From the NCBI RefSeq assembly GCF_040732315.1, contig NZ_CP160388.1:124001-188000 (forward strand): a stretch of 64,000 bases of DNA. The letters are read 5' to 3'. The position numbers and the translations under genes are program-made. The notes under the pieces were generated by a model, which saw only the letters and a list, made by a program, of their open reading frames with translations, was not told where the DNA came from and did not search any database. How positions within the stretch are numbered: position 1 is the first letter of the stretch; each line of letters opens with the position of its first letter. Source of the DNA: Oryzisolibacter sp. LB2S. Its GTDB lineage: Bacteria; Pseudomonadota; Gammaproteobacteria; Burkholderiales; Burkholderiaceae_C. Of this stretch, positions 15,241-24,410 are shown in pieces.

Positions 15241-16140
15241 TCACGCCCAGCAGGGCGCCAGCACCTCGCCCAGCCACTGGCTGAAGGCCTGCACGCGGCG
15301 CGAGAGCTGGCGCCGGTGCGGGTAGAGCAGCTGCATGGGCATGGCGGGCGCGGGCCAGTCCGGCAGTACCTCGACAAGTTCTCCGCGCTCCAGATGCGCG
15401 CGCACGTCATAGGCCGGCACCTGGATCAGGCCCAGGCCCGCGAGGCAGCAGGCGATATAGGTCTCGGCGTTGTTCACGGTCACGCTGCCGGCCATGGCAA
15501 GGGTGTGCGTCTGCCCCGCCTGCTGCCATTCCCAGGGCGCCACGCGCCCGCTGCTGGGCGAGGCGTAGTTCACCGCCCGGTGCTGGGCCAGGTCCTGCGG
15601 CGACTGCGGCGTGCCGTGGCGCGCCAGGTAGTCCGGGCTGGCGCAGCCCACCATGCGCAGCAGCCCCAGCGGCCGCGCCACCAGACTGCTGGCGGGAGGC
15701 GTGCCCACGCGCAGGGCCAGATCCACGCCCTCCTGCACCAGGTCCACGGCGCGGTCGCTGCTGCCCAGCTCCAGCTCCACGCCGGGGTGGAGCGCAAAAA
15801 AGCCGGGCAGTGCGGGCGCGACCAGGCGCCGCGCGATGCGGCTGGGCATGTCCACGCGCAGCCGGCCCGTGAGCGCCCCGCCCTGGGGGCGGAACTGCTG
15901 CTCGAGCTCCTGCATGTCGGCCACCAGGGCCTGGGCGCGCTCGAGCAGCGTCTGGCCGTCCTGCGTCAGCCCCACGCGGCGCGTGGTGCGCGCCAGCAGC
16001 CGCGTGCCCAGGCGCGCCTCGAGCTGCTGCACGGCCAGCGACACCGTGGCCCGCGGCAGGCCCAGCTGGTCGGTGGCCTGGGTAAAGCTGCCGCTGTGCG
16101 CCACGCGGGCAAAGATGCGCAGTTGGTCTATGCGGTCCAT
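15241..16140 (-). CDS. LysR-family transcriptional regulator
   Basis: 299 residues. An N-terminal winged helix (about 1-60, MDRIDQLRIFARVAHSGSF, TQATDQLGLPRATVSLAVQQ) is followed by a linker helix and a LysR substrate-binding domain (about 90-290). The start at 16140 gives the canonical family N-terminus. It points away from the short-chain dehydrogenase gene at 16467, which lies divergently across a 326-bp spacer and is the likely target. The effector is unknown. Confidence 0.93.
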   Translation of the reverse strand: MDRIDQLRIFARVAHSGSFTQATDQLGLPRATVSLAVQQLEARLGTRLLARTTRRVGLTQDGQTLLERAQALVADMQELEQQFRPQGGALTGRLRVDMPSRIARRLVAPALPGFFALHPGVELELGSSDRAVDLVQEGVDLALRVGTPPASSLVARPLGLLRMVGCASPDYLARHGTPQSPQDLAQHRAVNYASPSSGRVAPWEWQQAGQTHTLAMAGSVTVNNAETYIACCLAGLGLIQVPAYDVRAHLERGELVEVLPDWPAPAMPMQLLYPHRRQLSRRVQAFSQWLGEVLAPCWA

Positions 16141-16466
16141 GAGGGTTCGGGTAGTGAAAACGGTTGATCCGCCGGGCCGGGCCAGGGCCGCGTCAAGGCC
16201 CCGTCAAGGCCATGCCACGGTCTCGTCATCCCCGCGCAAGCGGGGATCCACGTGCAACCCACACATGGATGCGCATCCGCTGTGGATCCCCTCGTATTCG
16301 CTTTCGCGGGGATGACGGTGGGCAGGCAGCGCCAGCACTCAAGCGCCGAAACAGCCTCGATTGTTGGCTATTCCTGGATAGAAATGGCACGACTTTGTGA
16401 TTTATCTGAGTTTTTCCGACCAATAAAGTGAGAGCTTCTCCAACCACCCGCATCAAGGAACAAGCC
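16141..16466. other. Divergent spacer with repeat family C pair
   Basis: The spacer between the LysR gene and the dehydrogenase holds a family C composite (about 16224-16314): CGTCATCCCCGCG-AAGCGGGGATCCA, a centre of about 35 bp, and an inverted partial copy ending CGCGGGGATGACG. The 100 bp before 16467 are AT-richer and probably hold the promoters. Confidence 0.7.
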
Positions 16467-17240
16467 ATGAGCCAACACAGCATCCAGGGCAAGGTCGTCT
16501 TGATTGCCGGCGGCGCCAAGAACCTTGGCGGCCTGCTGGCCACCGATCTGGCGCAGCATGGCGCCAAAGCCGTCGCCATCCACTACAACAGCGCCGCCAC
16601 CAAGGCTGCTGCCGATGCCACCGTGGCCGCGGTGCAAAAGCTCGGCGCCCAGGCCGTGGCCCTGCAGGGCAACCTGACCACGGCTGCGGCGATGGAAAAG
16701 CTGTTTGCCGACTGCATCGCCGCCGTGGGCCGGCCCGACATCGCCATCAACACCGTGGGCAAGGTGCTCAAGAAGCCCTTTGCCGAGATCAGCGAGGCCG
16801 AGTTCGACGAGATGGACGCCGTCAACAACAAGAGCGCCTTCTTCTTCCTCAAGGAGGCCGGCCGGCATGTGAACGACAACGGCAAGATCTGCACGCTGGT
16901 CACCTCGCTGCTGGGCGCGTTCACGCCGTTCTACGCGTCCTACGCGGGCACCAAGGCGCCGGTCGAGCATTACACGCGCGCGGCCGCCAAGGAGTTCGGC
17001 GCGCGCGGCATCTCGGTCACGGCCGTGGGCCCGGGCCCCATGGACACGCCCTTCTTCTACGGCCAGGAAAGCGCCGACGCCCAGGCCTACCACAAGAGCG
17101 CCGCCGCGCTCTCGCCCTTCAGCAAGACCGGGCTGACCGACATCGAGGACGTCGTGCCCTTCATCCGCCACCTGGTCAGTGATGGCTGGTGGGTCACGGG
17201 CCAGACGATTCTGATCAACGGCGGCTACACCACCAAGTAA
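16467..17240 (+). CDS. Short-chain dehydrogenase/reductase
   Basis: 257 residues. A Rossmann fold opens with VVLIAGGAKNLGGLLA (glycine-rich loop, 9-24). The catalytic serine region VTSLLGAF is followed by YAGTKAP, the Tyr-x3-Lys pair. The tail GQTILINGGYTTK is typical of FabG-like reductases. The oxidoreductase substrate is unknown. AAGGAACAAGCC precedes the ATG at 16467. The divergent LysR regulator may control it, and a small membrane protein gene follows after 33 bp. Confidence 0.88.
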   Translation: MSQHSIQGKVVLIAGGAKNLGGLLATDLAQHGAKAVAIHYNSAATKAAADATVAAVQKLGAQAVALQGNLTTAAAMEKLFADCIAAVGRPDIAINTVGKVLKKPFAEISEAEFDEMDAVNNKSAFFFLKEAGRHVNDNGKICTLVTSLLGAFTPFYASYAGTKAPVEHYTRAAAKEFGARGISVTAVGPGPMDTPFFYGQESADAQAYHKSAAALSPFSKTGLTDIEDVVPFIRHLVSDGWWVTGQTILINGGYTTK

Positions 17241-17273
17241 GCGCCGCGCGCCACAACGACGAGGAGGTGCGCC

Positions 17274-17543
17274 ATGCACATGGCCATGGTGATGATCGCC
17301 GGCGCGCTGCTGCTGGTGGTGTTCGTGATGTTCGGCTGGCTCTGGGGCGCCAGCAGCGCCGCCATGGCGCTGGCCGCGCGCTGCTTCATCCCGGCCTGGG
17401 CGCTGGTGGCGGCCGTCAACATGTGGGTGGGCGTGACCCATGCGGGCTACAGCGTGCGCGAGGAGCTGCCCATTCTGCTGCTCGTCTTCGGCGTGCCAGC
17501 CCTGGTCGCCGGCCTGCTGGCCTGGCGCCTGTCCCATGGCTGA
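17274..17543 (+). CDS. Small membrane protein of unknown function
   Basis: 89 residues with a strong GAGGAGG site. Three hydrophobic segments are visible (about 5-25, 33-52 and 64-84), separated by short polar turns containing GYSVREELP. It probably forms an operon with the dehydrogenase 33 bp upstream. No family was recognised. Confidence 0.75.
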   Translation: MHMAMVMIAGALLLVVFVMFGWLWGASSAAMALAARCFIPAWALVAAVNMWVGVTHAGYSVREELPILLLVFGVPALVAGLLAWRLSHG

Positions 17544-17562
17544 GCGCGCGGTTGCACCTAGT

Positions 17563-17591
17563 CGTCATTCCCGCGCATGCGGGAATCCAGC
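17563..17591. repeat. Repeat family C, single copy
   Basis: CGTCATTCCCGCGCATGCGGG followed by AATCCAG. It lies between convergent genes, immediately after the recQ stop codon, where it could also act as a transcription-ending hairpin. Confidence 0.8.
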
Positions 17592-19610
17592 TCAGGCGCG
17601 CACCACGCGCAGCACCTCGGCGCCATAGGCTTCGAGCTTCTTCGCGCCCATGCCGCTGATGCCCTCCAGGTCCGCCAGGCTGCTCGGGTTGCGCTCGGCA
17701 ATGGCCGCCAGCGTGGCGTCGTGAAAGATCACATAGGCCGGCAGGTTGTGCTCGCGCGCCACCTCGGCGCGCCAGGCCTTGAGGTTGATGAAGCGCACCT
17801 GTGCGTCCGGCCCCAGCTCCGCGGCCGCGGCGCTGGTCTGCGTGGTGCGGCGCTTCGGCCTTGCGCCGGCCTTGGCCGTGGCCTCGCGCAGGTGCACGCC
17901 CTGCTCGCCGCGCAGCACGGCGCGCGAGCCCGGCGTCAGCGTCAGCGTGTCGAAGCCGTGGCCGCCCTCGGTGGTGACGCGGTGCACGCCCACGGCGCCC
18001 AGGGCCAGCAGCTGGCGCGCCACGGCGCGCAGCTGCTGCTCCGAGTACTGCGCGCCCAGGCCGAAGGTGGACAGCCGCTCGTGGCCGAACTGGCGCACCT
18101 TGTCCGTGTCCTTGCCGCGCAGAATGTCCATGAGGTGGCCCACACCAAAGGTCAGCCCGCTGGCCTCGTGCACGCGGTAGATGGTGGACAGCAGCTTGCG
18201 TGCGGCGTCGGTCGCGTCCCAGACCTCGGGCGGCTGCAGGCAGTTGTCGCAGGCGCCGCAGTAGCCGGGGCGATAGTGGGGGGCGGCAGATTTCGAATGT
18301 TTTTGGCCTCCAACGCTTGTGGGACAAGCGCTGGTAGCTATTGATTCAGAAGCGTTCTCCGCGGGCGCCATGGTCTCGCCGAAGTAGTGCAGCAGGCGCT
18401 CGCGGCGGCAGCCCGTGGCCTCGGCCAGGGCCAGCAGGGCGTCGAGCTTGCCGCGCAGCACGGCCTTGAACTCCTCGGCCGCGTCGCCCTCGTCGATCAT
18501 GCGGCGCTGGTTCACCACGTCCTGCAGGCCGTAGACCATCCAGGCGTCGGCGGGCAGCCCGTCGCGCCCGGCGCGGCCCGTCTCCTGGTAGTAGCCCTCG
18601 ATGTTCTTGGGCATGTCGATGTGCGCGACAAAGCGCACGTCCGGCTTGTCTATGCCCATGCCGAAGGCGATGGTGGCCACCATGACGATGCCGTCCTCGC
18701 GCAGAAAGCGGTCCTGGTGCTGCTGGCGCAGGTCGGCGGGTAGGCCCGCGTGGTAGGGCAGGGCGTTGATGCCCGCGTCCTGCAGCGCGGCGGCCATCTC
18801 CTCCACGCGCTTTCTGGACTGGCAATAGACCACGCCCGCGTCGCCCAGATGCTCGCGCGTGATGAAGCGCAAGAGCTGCTCGAGCGGCTGCTTCTTCTCC
18901 TCGATGCGATAGCGGATGTTGGGCCGGTCGAAGCTGCTGACGAACAGGCGCGCGTCCTGCAGCCGCAGGCCAACGAGGATGTCGTGGCGCGTGAGCGCGT
19001 CGGCCGTCGCCGTGAGCGCGATGCGCGGCACGCCGGCGTAGCGTTCGTGCAGCAGGGTGAGCTGCCGGTACTCGGGCCGGAAGTCGTGGCCCCATTGGCT
19101 CACGCAATGCGCCTCGTCGATGGCAAACATCGACAGCTGCCCGCGCGCGTGCAGGTCGTCGAGCAGGCCGATGAAGCGCTCGGTCACCACGCGCTCGGGC
19201 GCGGCGTAGAGCAGCGTGAGCTCGCCGCGCGAGAGGCGCCGCTCGACTTCGAGCGTCTGCGGCCAGTCGAGTGTGGAGTTGAGAAAGGCCGCCTCCACCC
19301 CGGCCTCGTGCAGCGCGCCCACCTGGTCGTGCATGAGGGCGATCAGCGGCGAGACCACGACCGTCACGCCGCGCCCCGCATCGCGCCGCACGATGGCCGG
19401 CACCTGGTAGCACAGACTCTTGCCGCCGCCCGTGGGCATCAGCACCAGCGCGTCGCCGCCCTGGATCACATGCTCGATGATGGCCTGCTGCGGGCCACGG
19501 AACTGCTCGTAGCCAAAGACGTCGTGCAGGACGAAATGCGCGGGAGACAAAATACTACTGAAAATATAGCTGCTGACGCTTTGCTGGCGGGCGCAAGGCG
19601 TCGATTTCAT
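17592..19610 (-). CDS. recQ: RecQ-type ATP-dependent DNA helicase
   Basis: 672 residues. A 3'-5' helicase in recombination and repair. Motifs: Walker A MPTGGGKS (58-65), DEAH box [15 protein letters not shown], helicase C motif [13 protein letters not shown]. The zinc site is [12 protein letters not shown] ... CGACDNC, then a winged-helix RQC domain and a C-terminal HRDC domain (about 590-672). Two oddities stand out. Between HYFGE and CGACDNC there are about 38 residues, against about 5 in E. coli, and repeat A encodes roughly half of them (420-437). The first 20 residues also lie in a repeat A copy, without a ribosome-binding site. An in-frame TTG at 19550 is an alternative start. Confidence 0.93.
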   Translation of the reverse strand: MKSTPCARQQSVSSYIFSSILSPAHFVLHDVFGYEQFRGPQQAIIEHVIQGGDALVLMPTGGGKSLCYQVPAIVRRDAGRGVTVVVSPLIALMHDQVGALHEAGVEAAFLNSTLDWPQTLEVERRLSRGELTLLYAAPERVVTERFIGLLDDLHARGQLSMFAIDEAHCVSQWGHDFRPEYRQLTLLHERYAGVPRIALTATADALTRHDILVGLRLQDARLFVSSFDRPNIRYRIEEKKQPLEQLLRFITREHLGDAGVVYCQSRKRVEEMAAALQDAGINALPYHAGLPADLRQQHQDRFLREDGIVMVATIAFGMGIDKPDVRFVAHIDMPKNIEGYYQETGRAGRDGLPADAWMVYGLQDVVNQRRMIDEGDAAEEFKAVLRGKLDALLALAEATGCRRERLLHYFGETMAPAENASESIATSACPTSVGGQKHSKSAAPHYRPGYCGACDNCLQPPEVWDATDAARKLLSTIYRVHEASGLTFGVGHLMDILRGKDTDKVRQFGHERLSTFGLGAQYSEQQLRAVARQLLALGAVGVHRVTTEGGHGFDTLTLTPGSRAVLRGEQGVHLREATAKAGARPKRRTTQTSAAAAELGPDAQVRFINLKAWRAEVAREHNLPAYVIFHDATLAAIAERNPSSLADLEGISGMGAKKLEAYGAEVLRVVRA
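18300..18351. repeat. Dispersed repeat family A, copy 4, inside recQ
   Basis: TTTTTGGCCTCCAACGCTTG, then ACAAGCGCTGGTAGCTATTG. This is nearly the same sequence as the intergenic copies at 43.6 and 61.2 kb, yet it is read through in frame inside the recQ coding region, between the first zinc cysteine and the other three. Confidence 0.9.
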
Positions 19611-19612
19611 TC
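19551..19612. repeat. Dispersed repeat family A, copy 5, at the recQ start
   Basis: Diverged copy. On the minus strand it opens with TTTGAATGAAATCG, the same opening as the 43.6-kb copy, and later has AGCAGCTATATTTTCAG. It supplies the recQ ATG and first residues. Confidence 0.65.
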
Positions 19613-19736
19613 AAATGCCGGAAAGGCCGGGGAGGGGGCTATTGTGCGCCCGGCGGCATAGGCCCTCTCAGGGGCAGAGTTGGCGTCCTGCGTCGCACGG
19701 CGGTGGCGGGCCGCCGGGAAGGGGGCAAGGCGTCTC

Positions 19737-19895
19737 TTATTCCAGCGGGTGCTCGGTCAGCACCATGTCGGCGTTGCTTGCGGGCAGTTGTGCCGAAAGT
19801 TGCATGACCCAGAGGGCCAGCCACCAGGCGCTCAGCACCGCACTCGTGAGCAGGCCTGACACCAGAACAAGGGCAGAGGATGTGAGTGGGTTCAT
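19737..19895 (-). CDS. 52-residue single-span membrane protein
   Basis: A short gene with GGGAGA seven bases before its ATG at 19895. It encodes one hydrophobic helix (about 7-33, ALVLVSGLLTSAVLSAWWLA) and a polar tail ending DMVLTEHPLE. It lies 19 bp downstream of the alpha/beta hydrolase gene on the same strand, so probably in that operon. Unknown function. Confidence 0.65.
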   Translation of the reverse strand: MNPLTSSALVLVSGLLTSAVLSAWWLALWVMQLSAQLPASNADMVLTEHPLE

Positions 19896-19914
19896 GGCCG
19901 TCTCCCTGTCCGCG

Positions 19915-20871
19915 CTATGCCGCGGGGCCCGGGGCCGCGGCCGGTGGGCCGATGAACTCCAGCACCCGCTCGATCACCGACCGGTCGCCCAGCAGGCGGT
20001 GATGCCCCAGCCCCTGCGTCACGTGCAGCTCCAGCGAGCGTGTGGGGCAGGCGGTGATCACGGCCAGAAGATGCTCGAACGGGATCTCCGGGTCCTCGAC
20101 GTCGTGCAGCACCAGCGTGGGCTGCGTGGTCTGGTTGAGCATCTGGCCCACCGACAGCCTGTCCCAGTCCAGCAGACCGTTGCAACGCTCCACCATGATC
20201 TGGCGGCCGCGTTCGAGCACGGCCAGCGGCAGGCCGACCAGGCGTGCAAACTCCTCCGTGACCCACTTGCAGTAGGCCAGTGAGCTGAACAGCACCTGGC
20301 GCTGGGCGCGCACCCCGAAATCGAGCTGAGCCCACAGCGCCATGGCCACGCCGAACGAATGCGCGATCAGGGTATGGACCTCACCGACATGGGCGGCGAC
20401 CGCCGCGACCGACTGCGCGAACTCGGGCAGGGTGCTCGAGCGGCCGCTGGACGCGCCGTGACCCAGCGCATCGAAGGCCACGACACCGTAGCCCGCCTGC
20501 ACCAGCGCGGGCACCATTCTTCCCAGATGCGTGCCCCGCGCGCCCCAGCCATGGACCAGCAGCACGATGGGCCCGCTGCCCCAGCGGTACACGCGTATGG
20601 ACTTGCCTCCGACGGACAACCAGTCGATCCGCGCACGCTCGCGCAGGCGGGCCTGCCAGGCGCGCTCGGGCACCTGCGGTGGCCGGGTCAGCAGCAGATA
20701 GGCCAGCCGGGCCGCGAGCTCGGGCGTGACGGGGCCGAGCACCGCGAACATGCGGCGCAGCCAGCGTACGGACCGCGTCTCCGCGAATCGGCCGACGCGC
20801 CGCGGCGCTGCCTGACCGTCTCCGAAGCTCAGGGGCGCCGTGGGCAGCGCCGGGGTATGGAATGCAGACAT
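19915..20871 (-). CDS. Alpha/beta-fold hydrolase
   Basis: 318 residues. The core (about 95-310) has the oxyanion HGWG (VLLVHGWGARGTH), a nucleophile elbow AHSFGVAM with Ser in the usual place, an acidic residue in LHDVEDPEIPF, and a C-terminal His in GLGHHRLLGD, giving a full Ser-Asp-His triad. Esterase or lipase-like activity is likely. The N-terminal 90 residues form an Arg-rich helical cap without a clear signal peptide. I chose the ATG at 20871; an earlier in-frame start would add a low-complexity leader. A small membrane protein gene follows. Confidence 0.85.
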   Translation of the reverse strand: MSAFHTPALPTAPLSFGDGQAAPRRVGRFAETRSVRWLRRMFAVLGPVTPELAARLAYLLLTRPPQVPERAWQARLRERARIDWLSVGGKSIRVYRWGSGPIVLLVHGWGARGTHLGRMVPALVQAGYGVVAFDALGHGASSGRSSTLPEFAQSVAAVAAHVGEVHTLIAHSFGVAMALWAQLDFGVRAQRQVLFSSLAYCKWVTEEFARLVGLPLAVLERGRQIMVERCNGLLDWDRLSVGQMLNQTTQPTLVLHDVEDPEIPFEHLLAVITACPTRSLELHVTQGLGHHRLLGDRSVIERVLEFIGPPAAAPGPAA

Positions 20872-21188
20872 GGTGAACCTCGCTCTCGTGCGGCCCGGCC
20901 TTGGGCCCGCGCCGTGGATGCAATGTAGGAATGGGCCACCTGCCTGCACAGGTGAACTTGGTCACCCCAGCGAGGGCATCACGCATGGCGCCCCCGGTGA
21001 CCTCGGAGGTGGCCCGGGCGATGGCCGCAGCGGTGTGCCGCCGTGATCGTCGAGGTGACCTTCTTCAGGGTGACGCGGTGGATGCCGAGTCCTAACCTGC
21101 AGTGCGGTTGCATTGGAGGCGATCGCGCCGGCGCGGGGCTGGCTTGGGGTCGCGCGATGAACCATTCACCCGAGTCAGGAGCACCGAG
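20872..21188. other. Divergent intergenic spacer
   Basis: This 317-bp spacer lies between the hydrolase and the leucine-rich-repeat gene, which read away from each other. No gene, repeat-family copy or clear promoter was recognised. Confidence 0.5.
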
Positions 21189-21965
21189 ATGTCCGCTTCC
21201 ATCCCATCAATGCCACGCCATGCGGCGCAACATGAAGCCCGCGCGCTGCGCCTGGGCCATGTGGCCCGCCTGCTCACGGGCCTGTTTGCCGGCCTGATCG
21301 CCTGTACGGCCCGTGGCGCCTCAGCGCCGGAGCCGCCCGCGGGCGCGCTTGCGCCGTCGGAGCGCCAGGCCCTGCTGGCGCTGTATGCGCGGACGGCAGG
21401 CCCCGCGTGGACCATAAACACGGGCTGGGGTGGTCCCTCGGGCACCGAATGCCGCTGGTACGGCGTGCGCTGCGATGAGCGGGGCGAGCATGTCGTGTCC
21501 CTGGAGCTTTCCAACAACGGGCTGCGCGGGCGCCTGCCATCGCTGCAGGCCCTGCGCCGTCTGCAGGTGCTGAGGGTGTCGCTCAACTACCTGCAAGGCG
21601 CGTTGCCACCGCTGGCCGGCATGCGTGAATTGCGCGTTGTGACGGCGCACAACAACCTGCTGACGGGGCCGCTTCCCTCGCTGCATGCGCTGCCCAGCCT
21701 CGAACGCCTGGTGGTGGCCAACAACGCGCTGCACGGCCCGCTGCCATCGATGCGCGGGCTCACGCGGCTGCGCGAGTTCGATGCGTCGAACAACCAGCTC
21801 AGCGGCATCGTTCCCAGGCTCGACGGGCTCGATCGGCTGCGGCGCTTCGATGTGTCGTTCAACCGTCTGCAGGGCGTTGCCTCGGGCCCCAGCCTGCCGC
21901 CCGGAGTCGACCTGGACGGCAACCCGATGCGGGGCCTGGCACCGGCCCCGACCACGGGCGGCTGA
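21189..21965 (+). CDS. Secreted plant-type leucine-rich-repeat protein
   Basis: 258 residues. A hydrophobic signal segment (about 28-43, LLTGLFAGLIACTARG) indicates export, possibly as a lipoprotein at the Cys. Residues about 52-95 (ERQALLALYARTAGPAW, GTECRWYGVRCDE) match the LRR N-terminal cap of plant receptor proteins, with its paired cysteines. Six repeats of about 23 residues follow, of the form L..L..L..N.L.G.LP.L (LSNNGLRGRLPSLQALRRLQ is one). Such proteins bind other proteins; the partner is unknown. GGAG lies upstream of the ATG at 21189. The stop touches the end of the convergent kinase gene with no spacer. Transfer from a eukaryote-associated source is possible but unproven. Confidence 0.85.
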   Translation: MSASIPSMPRHAAQHEARALRLGHVARLLTGLFAGLIACTARGASAPEPPAGALAPSERQALLALYARTAGPAWTINTGWGGPSGTECRWYGVRCDERGEHVVSLELSNNGLRGRLPSLQALRRLQVLRVSLNYLQGALPPLAGMRELRVVTAHNNLLTGPLPSLHALPSLERLVVANNALHGPLPSMRGLTRLREFDASNNQLSGIVPRLDGLDRLRRFDVSFNRLQGVASGPSLPPGVDLDGNPMRGLAPAPTTGG

Positions 21966-23678
21966 TCAGCCCCCGCGCAGCATCGCCAGCATCTGCACGC
22001 CCGACACCGGCTTGGTGAGCAGGCGCAGATTGGCGGCCGCGGCGCGCGTCTTCAGCGCGGCATCGGTCTCGCCACTGATGAGTACCACCTGCTTGCCCAG
22101 CGCGCGCAGCTGCAACGCCAGATCGAAGCCGTTGCCGCCACCGGGCAGGCGCACGTCGCAGATGGCCAGCTGCCCGAAGTCGCGCGCGGCCCAGGCGTCA
22201 TGCGCGGTCGCCACATGGCGCACCGTCTGGCCCCAGCGGCCGAGCAGTTGGCACATGGCATCGGCCACCAGGGGATCGTCCTCCACCAGAAGAATGTCGC
22301 GCCGCGCCAGGTCCATGCCGGTATCGGCCGATGGCGGCGCGTTCGCACCGTCGACATGCAGCGCCGTCGCCGCCACCGGTGCGCTGGCGCGTGGCAGCGA
22401 CAGTGTGAAGCAGCTGCCCCGGCCGGGCGCGGAGCGCAGCGTGAGCTGGCCCAGCATCAGCTGCGCAAAGCGCCGCGAAATGGCCAGGCCCAGGCCATAG
22501 CCCTGGGCGCGATCGCGCGCCTGGTTGTCGAGCTGGACGAACTCTTCGAACACGCTCTCGTGCAGCTCGGGCGCGATGCCGGGCCCGCAGTCGCGCACCT
22601 GCATGTGCCAGCACTGCTCTCCGGGGCGCAATGTCAGCAGCACGCGTTGCCCCGGCCGCGAGAACTTGATCGCGTTGTCCACCAGGTTGCCGAGCAGCCG
22701 GCGCAGCATGAGCTCGTCGGCGAACACATGGCGCGGTTGCTCGTCCTTGAGCAGCGCAATCACGCGCACGCCGGCGCTCTCCGCCGCAGCGCTGTGCTGC
22801 ATGACGACGGCCCGCATCAGCGGCGCGAGCTCCAGTGCACTGAGATTGGCGCGCAGCGTGCCCGCATCCATGCGCGTGAGATCCAGCACCTGCGACAGCA
22901 GCGTGTCCAGCGCCACCCATGACTGGCGTATGCCCTCCACGCTGCGCCGCGCATCGGGGTCGTCGTGCAGCATGCGGGCCTGCGTCAGCAGCTCGAGGTA
23001 AAGGCCGATGGCATGCACCGGCTGGCGCAGGTCATGGCTCACGGCCGCAAAGAAGCGCGACTTGGCCAGGCTCAGCTCGGCCATGGTGTCGGCCGCGCGT
23101 TCCGCCTGGCGGCGCAGCACGGCCTCCTGCTCCATGCGCCGCGCCTGCACCGTGGCGGTGTAGACGATGATCACGCCCAGCAGCGCGCCGCAGCCGGCCA
23201 GCACCACCATCATCGGGCGCGGGCCCATCACGCCGTCGTACAGAAAGCGCAGCACCATGGGGCTCATGATCAGGCACACGGCCACCGCAGAGCGCTGCAG
23301 GTCCCGCACGCCCCACATCGCCACCAGGCCCGCGGCCATGGTCATGTACAGCCCCAGCAGCGCGTGCAGGTTGTGGTTGCCCGGCACATAGAGCAGAAAG
23401 CCCGCACTGCCCACGGCGACCGACGATTGCCAGACATAGCGGCGGTAGATGGCGCGCCGCTGCGCCTTGGGCAAGCGCTTGAATGCGGGCTGGCGCACGC
23501 GCCAGAAGCCCCAGCTGCCGGCAGCGGCCACCAGCACGAACCACAGGGTCGGCTGCCACCACGGCAGCGCCGGCAGGAACAGCAGTGCACCCAGCAACTC
23601 GCAGGCGCGAATCAGCACATACAGCTGCAACGTCTGTGTCTGACCCCGATGCTCGGGCGGGGGCAGCATGAGGCTCAT
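21966..23678 (-). CDS. Hybrid sensor histidine kinase with C-terminal receiver
   Basis: 570 residues. Six hydrophobic segments (about 18-175) form the sensor without a large periplasmic domain. A short coiled coil leads to the HisKA domain with His215 in AAVSHDLRQPVHAIG. The ATPase domain shows NLVDNAIKFS, DCGPGIAPEL and GYGLGLAISRRF. A receiver (about 455-570) has LLVEDDPLV, the phospho-Asp in AICDVRLPGG and the Lys in LLTKPVSG. Its ATG overlaps the stop of the upstream response-regulator gene (ATGA), so both are translated together and probably form one signalling pathway. The stimulus is unknown. Confidence 0.93.
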   Translation of the reverse strand: MSLMLPPPEHRGQTQTLQLYVLIRACELLGALLFLPALPWWQPTLWFVLVAAAGSWGFWRVRQPAFKRLPKAQRRAIYRRYVWQSSVAVGSAGFLLYVPGNHNLHALLGLYMTMAAGLVAMWGVRDLQRSAVAVCLIMSPMVLRFLYDGVMGPRPMMVVLAGCGALLGVIIVYTATVQARRMEQEAVLRRQAERAADTMAELSLAKSRFFAAVSHDLRQPVHAIGLYLELLTQARMLHDDPDARRSVEGIRQSWVALDTLLSQVLDLTRMDAGTLRANLSALELAPLMRAVVMQHSAAAESAGVRVIALLKDEQPRHVFADELMLRRLLGNLVDNAIKFSRPGQRVLLTLRPGEQCWHMQVRDCGPGIAPELHESVFEEFVQLDNQARDRAQGYGLGLAISRRFAQLMLGQLTLRSAPGRGSCFTLSLPRASAPVAATALHVDGANAPPSADTGMDLARRDILLVEDDPLVADAMCQLLGRWGQTVRHVATAHDAWAARDFGQLAICDVRLPGGGNGFDLALQLRALGKQVVLISGETDAALKTRAAAANLRLLTKPVSGVQMLAMLRGG

Positions 23679-24319
23679 GAAGTGTCCGTGTTGTACTGCG
23701 CGGCCTGGGTGCGGTTGCTGACGCTGAGCACGCGGAAGATGTCGGTCATGTAGTTCTTGACCGTGCCTTCCGACAGATGGAGCCTTTGCGCGATGGCCTT
23801 GTTGGACATGCCCTGGCGCAGCAGCAGGCGGATCTCCTGCATGCGCGGGGTCAGGCCGGCATCGGCGGGTGGCTCGGACTCCTCCGGCGGCGGGTCGTAG
23901 GCCAGGTGCTCGCCGCGCAGCGCGGCATCGAGGGCGCGGCGCATGCGCTGCGTGTCCGCGCTCTTGGGCACGAAGGCGTGCACGGTGGGCAGCGCCAGCG
24001 CGCGCCGCACGACGTCCGGCGACGTGAGCGCGGACACGACGACCACCCTCAGCCCCGGAAACTCGCGTGCCAGCGCCGCGAGCATGGCACCCCTGTCCAT
24101 GCCCGGCATGTTGAGATCGACCAGCGCCAGCGCATGACCGCCCAGCCGCCTGGCCTGGCGCATCAGCTCGGCGCCATCCGCGGCTTCGACCAGGCGCGCG
24201 TGCGGAAACATCGCCCCCACCATCAGCCGCAAGCCGTCGCGCACCAGATGGTGGTCGTCGGCAATGAGGATGGTCACGTCATGCGGCCAGATGCCCTGGG
24301 CAGGAGATTCGGCGGTCAT
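23675..24319 (-). CDS. Response regulator, NarL/LuxR type
   Basis: 214 residues. The receiver domain (about 15-130) has D21/D22, the phosphorylation site D68 (LALVDLNMPGM) and the Lys in FVPKSADT. A LuxR helix-turn-helix (about 150-205, LTPRMQEIRLLLRQGMSNKA, then LSEGTVKNYM) binds DNA. It is the first gene of the pair with the hybrid kinase (4-bp overlap). The start at 24319 was chosen because upstream in-frame candidates are non-ATG and lack a better site. Confidence 0.93.
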   Translation of the reverse strand: MTAESPAQGIWPHDVTILIADDHHLVRDGLRLMVGAMFPHARLVEAADGAELMRQARRLGGHALALVDLNMPGMDRGAMLAALAREFPGLRVVVVSALTSPDVVRRALALPTVHAFVPKSADTQRMRRALDAALRGEHLAYDPPPEESEPPADAGLTPRMQEIRLLLRQGMSNKAIAQRLHLSEGTVKNYMTDIFRVLSVSNRTQAAQYNTDTS

Positions 24320-24410
24320 GCATGCCAGAGTACTCCTCGGCAAGCCGTGCGACAACTGCCCGGGAGGTGACCTTGGTCATGCGCATGCCGCGGCCGCCAC
24401 CACCGCCGCG

